A stretch of 64,000 bases of DNA from Nonomuraea sediminis (GCF_018531495.1 NZ_JAHDTI010000002.1:1054001-1118000); one strand, 5' to 3'. Counted from the first letter of the stretch, positions 17,428 to 26,304 are shown. The notes: generated by a model from the letters alone, not told the origin. Numbers and translations: made by a program.

Positions 17428-19449
17428 CTAAGGCAGGGTGAGGGGGAAGGTCGGCTCGAAGGGTTCCAGGAGTGCGTTCAGGTCGGAGATCGGCTTGATC
17501 GTCCCCTGGAGGATGGTCAGGTCGGCAGGGCTGAGGTCCTTCGGGGCGGTGCCGAGGGTCCAGGCGTTGATGCCCGCGCGCGTCATGCGGTAGACGGCGC
17601 TGGGCGGGTCGTCCCTGGTGGCCGAGGGACTGAGTTGCGTGTAGACCAGCACGCCGTTGCGCACCCGCAGGAGGATGTCGGCGTTGCCGCCCTCCACCGT
17701 CGGGTCGTCGGTGACGAAGATCTGGATGAAGGGCGGCTGCGGCAACTTGGCGGCAGCGGGACCGTCGAGCCGGATGCCCATGTAGTCGAAGACCATCTCC
17801 AGCGGCATCGCGTCGATCACGTCGTCGCTGATGATGGAATGCGCCTTCGCCTTCTTCTTCCCCTTCGGGGCAGGGACGGGCCGGTAGCGCAGCTCCTGCG
17901 CGGCCGCGAGGTAGTAGTTGCGCCAGGGACCGCTCTCGGCCTGGTAGCCGAGCTGCTCCAGGAAGGCGGCCTCCAGCAGCTTGGCGTCCTCGTGGTGCGG
18001 ATCGGCGAAGACGACATGGCTGAGCATCTCGACCGCCCACCGGTAGTCCTCGACCGTTGCCTGGTTGTTCCCCCAGATGACCTCGGCCCGCTTCACCACC
18101 GTCAGCGCGCCGCCCATCGCCTCCACGTACCGGCGGGCGACCTTCTCCGGCGGAAGCGTGTGCAGGTGCGCGGCGTTGCCGTCGTACCAGCCGAGGTAGC
18201 GCTGGTAGACGGCCTTCAGGTCGTGGTTGACGGTGCCGTAGTAGCCGTGGTTGTACCACTGCTTGCTCAGGCTGTCGGGCAGCTGGAGGTCCTCGGCGAT
18301 CTCGAGCATGGTGTAGCCCTTGTTGGCCAGCCGCAGCGCCTGGTCGTGCAGGAAGCGGTACATGTCCGCCTGGCTGGTGAGGAAGTCCACGATCTCGGTG
18401 CCGCTGTCGCCGGCAGGACGTGGCCAGAAGTGGCTGGCGAACAGGTACTTCGCGTCCTGCCCGAACAGGTCGATCGTGGCGCGCAGGTACTGCGACCAGA
18501 CCTTGGCGTCACGCACCTGGGCGCCGCGCAGGCTGTAGAGGTTGTGCAGGGTCGGGGTGGCGTTCTCCGCCATGCACAGCGCCTGATACGCGGGGATGTA
18601 GAAGTTCATCTCGGTCGGCGCCTCGGTGCCAGGGGTGAGCTGGAAGGTGATCTCCAGCGGCCCCACGGGGATGGTCTGCCCGTCGAGGGAGGAGTCGATG
18701 GTGACGTCCGGCGTCAGCAGGCTGATGGTGCCGCCCACCGGGACCGACTTGCCCAGACCGGCGTCCACCTGGCCCTTCTCACCCCTGTGCAGGAGCGCGC
18801 CGTACATGAATTCCGCCCGCCGCGACATCGCGTTGCCGGCGTAGACGTTCTCGCTGACCGCGTGCTCGACGAACCCCTCCGGCGCGAAGATCGTCGCGTT
18901 GGCCCGCTCCTCGTCGGTGCGGAACAGGCCGCGTACACCCCCGTAGTGGTCGACGTGGGAGTGGGTGTGGATGACGGCCCCGATCCACTTCGACTGGCGG
19001 CTGCCGTAGGAGCGGTACACCTGCATCGCCGACGCGGCGGTCTCCATGGTGCCCAGCGGGTCGACCACCACGATCTCGTCGGTGCCCGGGGCTTCGAGGA
19101 AGCTGATGTTGGCCAGGTCGCCGCCGCGGATCTGGAACACGCGGTCCGGGATGACCTCGTACAGGCCGCAGTTCATGTTGAGCTGCGCGTTGCGATACAG
19201 GCTCGGGTTGACCGTCAACGGGCGGGTTTCCGGAGCCTCCAGGAAGGCGTACGGGCGCAGGCTCCAGACCGGGATGTCGCTTCCCTGCCTGTCCACCTGG
19301 TAGGTGGCGTCGAAGTCCACCTTCTGGTTCGGCTTGGCCAGAGCCCACTCGGGGTCGCTCTTCCGGTCGGGGATGGTGCGGGCGACGGCCTCGTTGAGCA
19401 GCCGGGTCAGTTCGGTCGGGGGCTGGGGGTCTCTGCCAGGTATGGCCAT
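17428..19449 (-). CDS. Alkyl sulfatase, SdsA1-like metallo-beta-lactamase family
   Basis: This 673-residue hydrolase is predicted to cleave alkyl sulfate esters. The metal site is THSHVDHYGG (about residue 180). The middle part is the all-helical dimerisation domain of alkylsulfatases (LPPEKVARRYVEAMGGA) and the C-terminal 120 residues are SCP2-like, binding the aliphatic chain. The length fits the family. No Sec signal is obvious, so a cytosolic location is more likely than the periplasmic one of SdsA1. ATG at 19449 has a GAGGGGAAA stretch upstream. No intact regulator or transporter adjoins it. Confidence 0.88.
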   Translation of the reverse strand: MAIPGRDPQPPTELTRLLNEAVARTIPDRKSDPEWALAKPNQKVDFDATYQVDRQGSDIPVWSLRPYAFLEAPETRPLTVNPSLYRNAQLNMNCGLYEVIPDRVFQIRGGDLANISFLEAPGTDEIVVVDPLGTMETAASAMQVYRSYGSRQSKWIGAVIHTHSHVDHYGGVRGLFRTDEERANATIFAPEGFVEHAVSENVYAGNAMSRRAEFMYGALLHRGEKGQVDAGLGKSVPVGGTISLLTPDVTIDSSLDGQTIPVGPLEITFQLTPGTEAPTEMNFYIPAYQALCMAENATPTLHNLYSLRGAQVRDAKVWSQYLRATIDLFGQDAKYLFASHFWPRPAGDSGTEIVDFLTSQADMYRFLHDQALRLANKGYTMLEIAEDLQLPDSLSKQWYNHGYYGTVNHDLKAVYQRYLGWYDGNAAHLHTLPPEKVARRYVEAMGGALTVVKRAEVIWGNNQATVEDYRWAVEMLSHVVFADPHHEDAKLLEAAFLEQLGYQAESGPWRNYYLAAAQELRYRPVPAPKGKKKAKAHSIISDDVIDAMPLEMVFDYMGIRLDGPAAAKLPQPPFIQIFVTDDPTVEGGNADILLRVRNGVLVYTQLSPSATRDDPPSAVYRMTRAGINAWTLGTAPKDLSPADLTILQGTIKPISDLNALLEPFEPTFPLTLP

Positions 19450-20078
19450 GATCGTGTTTCCCCTCTACGGTGACGAACTTGCGGTAGGGGTTCGATTCGC
19501 GGCGGCTGGCCTGCAGGCCTCCCCAGCATCCACCCGCCCCCACCCGCCGTCACCCCGCCAACAGCGTCCATAACCGGACACTTCCTCTAGTGCCTGTTTC
19601 ATCTGCGCGGCGCCATCTTGTGGATGCGAAGCCTCCACCCCGCCCGTACGGCGGGTTTGGCGATGGGTTCCAGGAAGCGGATGCCCGGCTATTCGGTGTT
19701 GCTAGATACCGGTAGTCAGTGTTAATGTGTACTGGTAGTTAGCGTTACTGGGTAGCTGAGTGTTCCAGGCATCTACGCGCTGCTGGTCGGGATCGAGCAG
19801 CGCGGCCTTAGATCCCGCCAGAGAAGGGGCCGCCGCGCCCTGAACGCCATGGCCCGCAATGTCACCGAGGCCCTCGACGCCGCTTGATCGCAGGGATCGT
19901 CACGGTCGGCTACGCCTGGTCGCGCGGGCCCTGCACCGCCGGGACCCGTCGAAGTAACTGCACCACCCCATCAAGCCCCGCCGCGCCGATCATCGAGCCT
20001 CGCGCGGCGAACGGGCCGGCTCTGTGGCTGGAGCCGAGCCACCCATTACCGCGTCATACACCCCCATGAGGTGCAGCT
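19450..20078. other. 629-bp gap with a promoter-like direct repeat and a gene relic
   Basis: No intact gene is visible. A 17-bp direct repeat occurs at 19708-19724 and 19731-19747. Shortly after it an open frame reads IYALLVGIEQRGL and on to a stop near 19886, with no start codon. This could be the C-terminal tail of a lost gene whose operator survives. Confidence 0.4.
19708..19747. repeat. Direct repeat pair, possible operator
   Basis: ACCGGTAGTCAGTGTTA at 19708-19724 and ACTGGTAGTTAGCGTTA at 19731-19747 match at 14 of 17 positions with a 23-bp period, about two helical turns. The local DNA is AT-richer than its surroundings. The arrangement suits a protein binding the same face of the helix twice. 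Confidence 0.5.
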
Positions 20079-20873
20079 ATGGCCACCACGGAAGACACTC
20101 GACCGAACCGGATAGTTGAGCGGCTGCTGAGCGACCACCACTCCCTGCCGCTTTCCATCGCGCTCCACCTTGTCCCCGGAGCCCTGATCGTCGCCGTCTA
20201 CCTGCTCATCACCGGGCCGCTCGTCAAAGCCATCGGCCTTCCGCCGTTCCTGGGCTGGGCGGTCGCCATGTGCCTGGCTCTGGCGCCGGTCGAGCTCGGC
20301 CTGTTGCTGTGGTTAGCCCGCCGGCGCAACGGCCGGTTCTCGCTGCGTGGAGTGGTGAGCTACCTGGACAAGCCGATCTCACGCGGGAAGCTTGTCGCCA
20401 TCGTCGCCGTCCTGATCGTGCAGATGGTGGTGCTGTCGTTCGCGTTCACACCTGTGGACAACCTTGTCTACCAGTGGCTGTTCCGGTGGCTCCCGTTCGA
20501 GGGCGCTGGCAGCGTCACCGGATACTTCACCGGATACTCGCGCACTGCCGTCGTCGTCGCGCTGGCGTCGTGCATTCCGCTGACCGGACTGGCGTTCCCG
20601 ATCATCGAAGAGCTCTACTTCCGCGGCTTCCTGCTGCCCCGCCTGTCCCGGCTGGGCCGGTGGGCGCCGGTGGTCAACACGGCGCTGTTCTCGCTGTACC
20701 ACTTCTGGGCGCCCTGGGTGTTCCTGTCCAGGGTGGTGTTCTTCATTCCGGCCGTCTGGCTCGTCTGGCGGAAGAAGGATCTGCGGGTGTCGATCGGGAT
20801 GCACCCCGGCACCACTCTGCTCATGTCGACGGGCGGCGTCATCGCCATCCTGCTGAACCTCGTACCGCTGTAG
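20079..20873 (+). CDS. CPBP-family intramembrane metalloprotease
   Basis: This 264-residue membrane protein has about seven hydrophobic segments. The CAAX/CPBP active-site motifs are present: EELYFRG (Glu177, Glu178, Arg182) and a later His in SLYHFWAPW (His208). The family cleaves within membranes and includes prenyl-protein and bacteriocin-immunity proteases. GAGGTG lies upstream of ATG 20079. It is a single gene followed by a strong hairpin. Its substrate is unknown. Confidence 0.85.
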   Translation: MATTEDTRPNRIVERLLSDHHSLPLSIALHLVPGALIVAVYLLITGPLVKAIGLPPFLGWAVAMCLALAPVELGLLLWLARRRNGRFSLRGVVSYLDKPISRGKLVAIVAVLIVQMVVLSFAFTPVDNLVYQWLFRWLPFEGAGSVTGYFTGYSRTAVVVALASCIPLTGLAFPIIEELYFRGFLLPRLSRLGRWAPVVNTALFSLYHFWAPWVFLSRVVFFIPAVWLVWRKKDLRVSIGMHPGTTLLMSTGGVIAILLNLVPL

Positions 20874-20886
20874 CGCCCGGACCGAA

Positions 20887-20913
20887 GGGCGGCGTCCACA
20901 GTGGACGCCGCCC
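20887..20913. terminator. Perfect 13-bp inverted repeat after the CPBP gene
   Basis: GGGCGGCGTCCAC at 20887-20899 and its exact reverse complement at 20901-20913 are separated by one base. It starts 13 bp after the CPBP stop. There is no T-run, as is common for actinomycete terminators. Confidence 0.65.
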
Positions 20914-21022
20914 CTTGGTCGGTCGCGTGGTGGCCGTCTGCGCGATGAACTCCTTCACGTCAGGGCTGGTCAGGCTTCTGTCCTTCCTGGTCCGTGGCCT
21001 GCGTTCCCCCCGGGGCTGCGGG

Positions 21023-21688
21023 TCACAGGCTGCGGGCGGTGATGTCGCCGTTGGAGGTGGTGGCGCGGATGTCGAGTTCGGTGGTGCCGTCGTTCTTCAG
21101 GGCGTTGGTGATGCGGCCGTAGCTGGTGCCGGCGTCCAGGGCCGCCGAGACACCGGCGGCGGCGACGATCGAGATGTCGCCGGACTGGGTGCTGAGCACG
21201 ACCGTACCGCCCGCGGCCTCGGCGATCCGGATGTCACCCCGGGAGGTGCTGATCTCCGCGGAACCGCCCAGCCGACCGACCTCGACATCGCCGTCGACCG
21301 CGGTGAGCCGGACGCTCGCGGCCTCATCGATCTTGATCTGGCTGTAGGCGCCCTCGAAGGCGACATCGCCCAGACGGCCGACAGTCCGCAGCTCAGCACT
21401 GGCCGCCTTCGCCTCGACCCGGGAGCCGGCGGGCAACTGGACCGTCACCTCGATGGATCCGGACGGGCCGAAGTACTGGTTCTTCGCCTCGGCACTTTCG
21501 ATCCGCAGGACGCCGTCGGCGTACGCGACCGTGGTCTGCTCGGCCGCCTTCACATCGCGGCTCTTGGAGGCGTTCGCGGGCAGGACCTCGACCGCGGTGT
21601 CGGCTCGGTCGGCGGCGATGAACTGAACACGTCCGGCGGGGATGTTCAGGACGGCGGAGATCGCGGCGGGGGTGTCGAACTTCTGCAT
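21023..21688 (-). CDS. DUF4097-type beta-helix protein
   Basis: This 221-residue protein consists of repeating beta-strand units of the DUF4097/adhesin-like kind, such as STSRGDIRIAEA, STQSGDISIVAA and ATTSNGDITARSL. There is no signal peptide or membrane segment. Relatives often sit beside HTH regulators in actinomycetes, but their function is unknown. ATG at 21688 is preceded by AGGAG at good spacing, so longer starts are not needed. Confidence 0.75.
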   Translation of the reverse strand: MQKFDTPAAISAVLNIPAGRVQFIAADRADTAVEVLPANASKSRDVKAAEQTTVAYADGVLRIESAEAKNQYFGPSGSIEVTVQLPAGSRVEAKAASAELRTVGRLGDVAFEGAYSQIKIDEAASVRLTAVDGDVEVGRLGGSAEISTSRGDIRIAEAAGGTVVLSTQSGDISIVAAAGVSAALDAGTSYGRITNALKNDGTTELDIRATTSNGDITARSL

Positions 21689-21930
21689 CGTGTGCTCCTG
21701 TGCTGCGTTGTTTCGAGTTCGGTGTGGCCCAGTTCGCGGCCCCGAGGCCGCGATCGCTGAACCGTTCATGGCGTCTACCTTCGCCGACCGCTCTGATACC
21801 GGGCTGTCACCGCCCTGATGCCGCCGCTGACATGGCCCGGAACTCCCGAAGGTACGGCGAGCAGCACGGTAGGGCTCGGCAGCGTCATGGGTGGTGCGCA
21901 CGGCGGCCAACTCCTGGTGCCGCTGACGGC

Positions 21931-22324
21931 GTAGTCCCGGCCAAGCACGTGAAACTGCCGAAGCGAGTGCGCCCGTTGGTGTGGACCGCCGATGGGTAGC
22001 TCCGTGACTGCAAGAAGCCCGGTCACAACTGCTACAAGCGTCCCTGCCTCAAGGACTGCCAGGGACACGCGGACAAGTGCCCGAAGCGGACGGGCGGCGG
22101 TCTGGTCTTCCGGCATCCTCAAGCAGGCAGGCGTTCGAGACGCCAGGGTTCACGACGCCCGCCACACGGCGGCAACGCTCCTCATCGAGCAGGGCGTCCA
22201 CATCCGGGTTGTCCAAGAGGTCCTCGGCCACACAAGAGTGACCACTACGGAGAGGTACACACACGTCGCCAGCATGCAGATGAAGGACGCGAGCGCCCGT
22301 ATGGACCAAGCCCTATGGGGCTAA
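21931..22324 (+). pseudogene. Tyrosine-recombinase (integrase) remnant next to tRNA-Ser
   Basis: The first part reads KHVKLPKRVRPLVW, an in-frame TAG at 21997, then a Cys-rich stretch (DCKKPGHNCYKRPC, CQGHADKCPKRTGGGLVF). This matches the Cys-rich insert found in some actinomycete integrases. After an internal deletion and frame change the true C-terminus follows: RVHDARHTAATLL, LGHTRVTTTERYTH, with the HxxR, His and nucleophile Tyr of the family, ending at 22324. It ends 81 bp from the 3' end of tRNA-Ser, the usual place for an integrase of a tRNA-targeting element. Confidence 0.75.
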
Positions 22325-22365
22325 TTGCAACTGGAACTGCAACTTGAGCCCACGCGGAAAGATCA

Positions 22366-22399
22366 AAAGCCCTTCCCCGTACACACAGGGAAGGGCTTT
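22366..22399. terminator. 12-bp hairpin between integrase relic and tRNA-Ser
   Basis: AAAGCCCTTCCC at 22366-22377 pairs perfectly with 22388-22399. Read from the tRNA side (minus strand) it ends in GGGCTTTT, a conventional terminator for the tRNA. It could also serve the relic on the plus strand. Confidence 0.8.
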
Positions 22400-22405
22400 C
22401 ATCTG

Positions 22406-22495
22406 CGGAGGATCGGGGATTTGAACCCCGGATGGGCTTAAGACCCAAACCGCATTAGCAGTGCGGCGCCATAGACCTGACTAGGCGAATCCTCC
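22406..22495 (-). tRNA. tRNA-Ser (GCT anticodon)
   Basis: The minus strand folds as a class II tRNA. Its 7-bp acceptor stem is GGAGGAT/ATCCTCC, the anticodon loop CTGCTAA gives GCT, a long variable arm follows, and the T-loop is TTCAAAT. The 3' CCA is not encoded. Confidence 0.95.
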
Positions 22496-22615
22496 TGGTA
22501 GCCACGTGGCTCAGGACAGCGTACCGGCCTTCTGGCGACGCGGCAAAGCGGTTGTCCCGTGCGTCGCGACAGAGGGTTATCCACACCCTGTGGGTAACCC
22601 TCTGTGGACGAAGGG

Positions 22616-23176
22616 TCAGGCGCGGTTGGCCTCGCCCTCGATCTCGACCTTGATCTTCTTGCCCACGAGGACGCCGCCGGTCTCGAGAGCCTGGTTCCAG
22701 GTCAGCCCGAACTCCTCGCGGTCGAACTCGGTGGTGATGCCGAAGCCCCAGACGTCCTGGCCCCACGGGTTGGTGCCGGCGCCGCCGTACTCGACCGTGA
22801 GCTCGATCTCCTTGGTGACGTCGCGGACGGTGAGGTTGCCGAGGACGGTGAACTCGTCGCCGGAGTGGCTCACGACGCGGGTGCTCTTGAAGGTGATCTC
22901 CGGGAACTTCTCGGCGGCCAGGAAGTCGTCGCTCCGCAGGTGTCCGTCGCGGTCCGGGGCGCCGGTGGTGATGCTGCCGGTGTTGATCGTGAGCTCGGCG
23001 GACGACTCCAGCGGGTTCTCCGCGATCGTCACGGAACCGGCGAACTTGTCAAAGCGGCCGCGGACCTTGCTCACCATCATGTGCTTGACGACGAAGCCGA
23101 TCTGGGTGTGGTTCACGTCGAGGTTGTACGTGCCGGCGGCCGGGATCGTCAGGCCTTCCCAGGTGCGAGTGCTCAT
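22616..23176 (-). CDS. YceI-family lipid-binding protein
   Basis: This 186-residue protein matches the YceI lipocalin-like fold: GTYNLDVNHTQIGFVVKHMMVSKVRG at the start, SSAELTINTGSITTGAPDRDGHLRSDDFL in the middle and GFGITTEFDREEFGLTW near the end. The family binds isoprenoid chains. No signal peptide is present, so it is the cytoplasmic type. GGGAG precedes ATG 23176. It is divergent from a MarR gene, a pairing that suggests regulation by that protein. Confidence 0.92.
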   Translation of the reverse strand: MSTRTWEGLTIPAAGTYNLDVNHTQIGFVVKHMMVSKVRGRFDKFAGSVTIAENPLESSAELTINTGSITTGAPDRDGHLRSDDFLAAEKFPEITFKSTRVVSHSGDEFTVLGNLTVRDVTKEIELTVEYGGAGTNPWGQDVWGFGITTEFDREEFGLTWNQALETGGVLVGKKIKVEIEGEANRA

Positions 23177-23215
23177 CGTTGGTTCTCCCTCAGGGTGGGT
23201 ACTTGCTGTGCGGAT

Positions 23216-23231
23216 GTTTGCGACAACAAAT
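23216..23231. promoter_or_regulatory. Possible MarR operator between yceI and marR
   Basis: GTTTG-6-CAAAT (TTTG/CAAA perfect arms) lies in the 101-bp divergent intergenic region, 40 bp from the yceI start and 47 bp from the MarR start. Short dyads of this kind in such positions are typical MarR sites. This is inference only. Confidence 0.35.
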
Positions 23232-23277
23232 GTCTACACGAGGAATATTCCGCGCGTCAACTAACGTCCGATAGACT

Positions 23278-23829
23278 ATGAACGTGATCCCCTTTGACGA
23301 CCGCCGGCTGACGGCGATGGGCCTGCTGAGCGAGGTGAATGCCGGTCTGGCCGCCAGGATGAGCCCGGTGTTCAGCGCGGCCGGGTTGTCCGAGATCGAT
23401 TTCGAAACGCTGATCAGGCTGGCCCGTTCTCCCAGGCAGAGCCTGCGCATGACCGACTTGTCGGCCCAGACCGGGCTGTCGACCAGTGGTGTGACGAGGG
23501 TCGTCGACCGGCTCGAGCGTGAGGGTCTGGTCGCGCGGATCGCCTGTGCGACAGACCGGCGCGCCTCCTACGCCACCCTGACCGACGAGGGGCGGTCGCG
23601 CCTGGAGAAGGTGCTGCCGCTGCATCTGGAAGACATCGACGAGTGCTTCACCGGCCTGCTCGGCGAGGAGGAGCTCGAGGCGTTCCTGGCCACGCTCCGC
23701 AAGATCCGCGACGTGGTCCGCCCGTGCGCGACGGCCGGTGCCGAGACCCCGGGCCGCACCCTCACTGCTGAGGGGGGATCCCCAGCTCGCAGCGGAGCTT
23801 CGCCATCGCCCGCGACACCGTACTCTTGA
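23278..23829 (+). CDS. MarR-family transcriptional regulator
   Basis: This 183-residue protein has a MarR winged helix: LRMTDLSAQTGLSTSGVTRVVDRLEREGLV and the wing ATDRRASYATLTDEGR. The C-terminal 30 residues, rich in Ala, Ser and Pro, overlap the end of the convergent sigma-factor gene. It is divergent from yceI and probably controls it and itself. Confidence 0.88.
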   Translation: MNVIPFDDRRLTAMGLLSEVNAGLAARMSPVFSAAGLSEIDFETLIRLARSPRQSLRMTDLSAQTGLSTSGVTRVVDRLEREGLVARIACATDRRASYATLTDEGRSRLEKVLPLHLEDIDECFTGLLGEEELEAFLATLRKIRDVVRPCATAGAETPGRTLTAEGGSPARSGASPSPATPYS

Positions 23830-24259
23830 CCGTCCCCAGGCTGATGCCGAGCGTCTTGGCGATCTCCGGCTCGCTCATGTCCTCGTAGTACCGCAGCACG
23901 ATCGCGGCGCGCATCCGTTCGGGCAGCCCCGCGAGCGCCTGGTCGAGCCGCTCATGGAGATCGCCGCACTGCTCGGCCCCGCACGCCTGCTCAGGCAGCT
24001 CGTCGGAGGGATACTCCGCCACCTTCCGCCGCCGCCACTGCGAGATGTTGATGTTGACCATGGCCCGCCGGACATATCCATCCAGTGCCGCCCGATCCTG
24101 GATGCGGTCCCACGCCAGATATGTCTTGGTCAGTGCGTTCTGAAGCAGATCCTCCGCATCCGACGGGTGTCCGGTCAGCTGGTGCGCCGTGCGCAGCAGA
24201 GCGGCTCCACGAGACCTGACGTACTCGCGGAACTCCTCTTCCCAGCCGGCAGTCTGCAT
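23762..24259 (-). CDS. SigE-family ECF RNA polymerase sigma factor
   Basis: This 165-residue protein has region 2 (FREYVRSRGAALLRTAHQLTGHPSDAEDLLQ) and region 4 (LPERMRAAIVLRYYEDMSEPEIAKTLGISLGTVKS), with no region 3. These are features of the small SigE-type ECF group. ATG at 24259 matches the family start, and upstream in-frame codons have no homology. The gene ends inside the 3' end of marR. No anti-sigma gene is adjacent on the same strand. Confidence 0.88.
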   Translation of the reverse strand: MQTAGWEEEFREYVRSRGAALLRTAHQLTGHPSDAEDLLQNALTKTYLAWDRIQDRAALDGYVRRAMVNINISQWRRRKVAEYPSDELPEQACGAEQCGDLHERLDQALAGLPERMRAAIVLRYYEDMSEPEIAKTLGISLGTVKSTVSRAMAKLRCELGIPPQQ

Positions 24260-24477
24260 CGTGGCCAGAATCGCAGCCCCAGGCCCCGATGTAGCTGAAC
24301 CGCAATTCAGGATTCGGCCTCGCCGCGATAAAGGTAGGTCAAGGTCGGTGGCGGTTTCTACGACGAGGAGTGTCAACTCCTTCCCCGGAGGATGCGTATT
24401 TTGCTCTCTTTCGGGATGTACGGCATGAGCCGCGCCGGAAGCCGTGTGAGTCTGGTAACGCGTAGAAGGAGGGGCAT

Positions 24478-25425
24478 ATGGGGTATCCGAGCGTGGAGCG
24501 CCGCCGGGTGCTCGCAGCCGCGGCACTGGGACGCGAGACCGGCACCCCGGGCCCCGATCCCGAAGGCGGCGACCCGCTGCACGCGGTCACCGGCGAGATC
24601 CTCGACATCAGCCCCCACCTCGTGATCGTGGAGACTCCGGACGGCACCGAGGAGCGGCTGGTCATCGCCCCCTGGGCCAAGGCGTGGAACGGCCGTGACG
24701 CGGCGCCCGCCGACCTCGCCGTCGGATCCATGGTGATCATGCGCGCGCTCCGCGAGGGCCGGGTCGTCGAGCAGATCTGGGCCGACACGACCCGCATCAC
24801 CGGCACGATCCTGTCCATCGAGGGCCGCAGGGACCTGACGGTCGAGCTCGACTGCGGCCCCCACCGCGGCCACCGGACGGTCGTGATCCCCTACCGAGCC
24901 ACCGGCCGCATCCGGGTCCGCCACCCGCAGTTCGAACCCGGCTACCTCTTCGACGCGATCGGCGTCCGCCAGGACGGCGGCTGCCTGGCACTGCTGCCCG
25001 CCACCTCGCAACCGCCCTATCCCACGCGCGCCGTGCCCAGCCCGCCGCCCGCCTACGCCGGCCTCCAGCCACGCGTCTCGGGCACCGCCACCTGGTCGGA
25101 CTCCTTCGACGAGGAGGAGCGCGGTGCCGCCTATCCGATGGTGGAGCGTTCCGACGCAGGGTGCCCGGACGCTGAGGTCTCCTGCGCCGGCCTGCCGTAC
25201 CTGGCGATCGGGTCGTTGCTGCAGGTGCGCAACACCTGCACGGACCGGGCGGCCAACGTGCCGGTGGTGGCGTGCGGGTGCATGGCGGGGCGGTTCTGCG
25301 ACCGATGCGTCGAATGCGGCACCTCGCCGCGCGGGCGGATCGTCGAGCTGTCGCCCACGGTCTACGTGGAGTTGGGGGGCGACCTCCTCAAAGGGTGTTT
25401 CAATGCTCAGATCGGATTGGGGTGA
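24478..25425 (+). CDS. Conserved hypothetical protein with a Cys-rich C-terminus
   Basis: This 315-residue protein has two beta-rich repeats about 60 residues apart (HAVTGEILDISPHLVIVETPDG and TRITGTILSIEGRRDLTVELDCG), a Pro-rich linker and a C-terminal domain with at least eight cysteines. Those include CPDAEVSCAGLPY, CTD and CGCMAGRFCDRCVEC. The cysteine pattern could bind metal or form disulfides. No family name is recognised. ATG 24478 has AGGAGG upstream. The stop overlaps the start of the next gene, which encodes a membrane protein with a Cys-x-Cys, so the two products probably act together. Confidence 0.7.
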   Translation: MGYPSVERRRVLAAAALGRETGTPGPDPEGGDPLHAVTGEILDISPHLVIVETPDGTEERLVIAPWAKAWNGRDAAPADLAVGSMVIMRALREGRVVEQIWADTTRITGTILSIEGRRDLTVELDCGPHRGHRTVVIPYRATGRIRVRHPQFEPGYLFDAIGVRQDGGCLALLPATSQPPYPTRAVPSPPPAYAGLQPRVSGTATWSDSFDEEERGAAYPMVERSDAGCPDAEVSCAGLPYLAIGSLLQVRNTCTDRAANVPVVACGCMAGRFCDRCVECGTSPRGRIVELSPTVYVELGGDLLKGCFNAQIGLG

Positions 25426-26216
25426 CGCGTGTGCTTGAGTCGCAGCTGCCGGTTCTGATCGTGCTGCTCCTGATGGGTACGGTGGCCAAGGTGGCGACCG
25501 TCCGATCGGGAGCCGAGCCAGGAGCGCTGGCCAGGCTGGGGCCGGCCGTCCTGGTGCCGGGACGCCTGCAGGCCCCGGCGCTGGTGTGCTGCGCCGTGGG
25601 CGAGGTCGTGCTCGCGGCCGGGCTGCTGCTCACCACGCATCCGTTCTTCCGCTGGGGTACGGTCGCCTTCTTCTCGCTGTCCACCTACGTGCTGCTCGAG
25701 CTGCGCCGGCGGCGCCCCGACGCGGGCTGCGGCTGTTTCGGCGAGGTGAGCTCGGCGCCCGTGGGCCTGCGCTCGATCGGCAGGACCGTGGTGCTGACGG
25801 GCATGGCCGCGATGTCGGTCTGGTCCGCGGTGCCGGGCTGGATGGTCTTCGTCCACCCGCCGTGGGCGATGATCGCGGCCGGGGTGGTCGCGCTCGCCGT
25901 ACTGTCGCCTGAGCTCGAGGAGCTGGTGGATCGGGCTCGCTACCGGGCGCCGTGCGAGCAGCGGCCCGCTCCGGCGGAGGGCGTCACGCTGTCGCGGCTG
26001 CGTGCCAGCAGCACCTGGCGGGTGCACGCCGGCGACCTCGTCTCGGCCGAGCCGTACGACAGCTGGCGTGAGCTGTGCTGGCGGTTCTTCGTCTTCCAGA
26101 GCCGCGACAAGGCGGACGTCGTTTTCGCCGTCTACCTCAGCGGACGCCGGCCGGCGGTCAGGGTGGCAGTGGTCAGCCCGGAGTCTCTGCCGGAATATAC
26201 GCCAGTATCGGCCTGA
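25422..26216 (+). CDS. MauE/DoxX-like membrane protein
   Basis: This 264-residue protein has four hydrophobic segments in the first 160 residues. The motif LRRRRPDAGCGCFGEV resembles the CxCFG loop of MauE-type methylamine-utilisation proteins, which are linked to disulfide or electron transfer. The hydrophilic C-terminal 100 residues have no recognised domain. GTG 25422 overlaps the preceding stop (GTGA). It is co-translated with the Cys-rich protein upstream, which supports a shared thiol-linked role (inference). Confidence 0.65.
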   Translation: MTRVLESQLPVLIVLLLMGTVAKVATVRSGAEPGALARLGPAVLVPGRLQAPALVCCAVGEVVLAAGLLLTTHPFFRWGTVAFFSLSTYVLLELRRRRPDAGCGCFGEVSSAPVGLRSIGRTVVLTGMAAMSVWSAVPGWMVFVHPPWAMIAAGVVALAVLSPELEELVDRARYRAPCEQRPAPAEGVTLSRLRASSTWRVHAGDLVSAEPYDSWRELCWRFFVFQSRDKADVVFAVYLSGRRPAVRVAVVSPESLPEYTPVSA

Positions 26217-26260
26217 CGCTAGACAGCCGTAGATTTCCCTCGACGGGCATGATGATTTGA

Positions 26261-26304
26261 CTCTATTGGGCTATCTAGCTTCCCCACTAGACAGCCCAAT
26301 AGAG
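26261..26304. terminator. Long hairpin between convergent genes
   Basis: CTCTATTGGGCT at 26261-26272 pairs exactly with 26293-26304. Inside it TCTAG pairs with CTAGA, giving a 17-bp stem with one mismatch and an 8-nt loop. It lies between two converging genes and would stop transcription from both sides. Confidence 0.7.

Noticed and set aside
22010..22130. Stand-alone zinc-finger protein suggested by the Cys-rich stretch
   Set aside because: The cysteines fit the known insert of actinomycete integrases, and the flanking sequence in the same and next frames is integrase.
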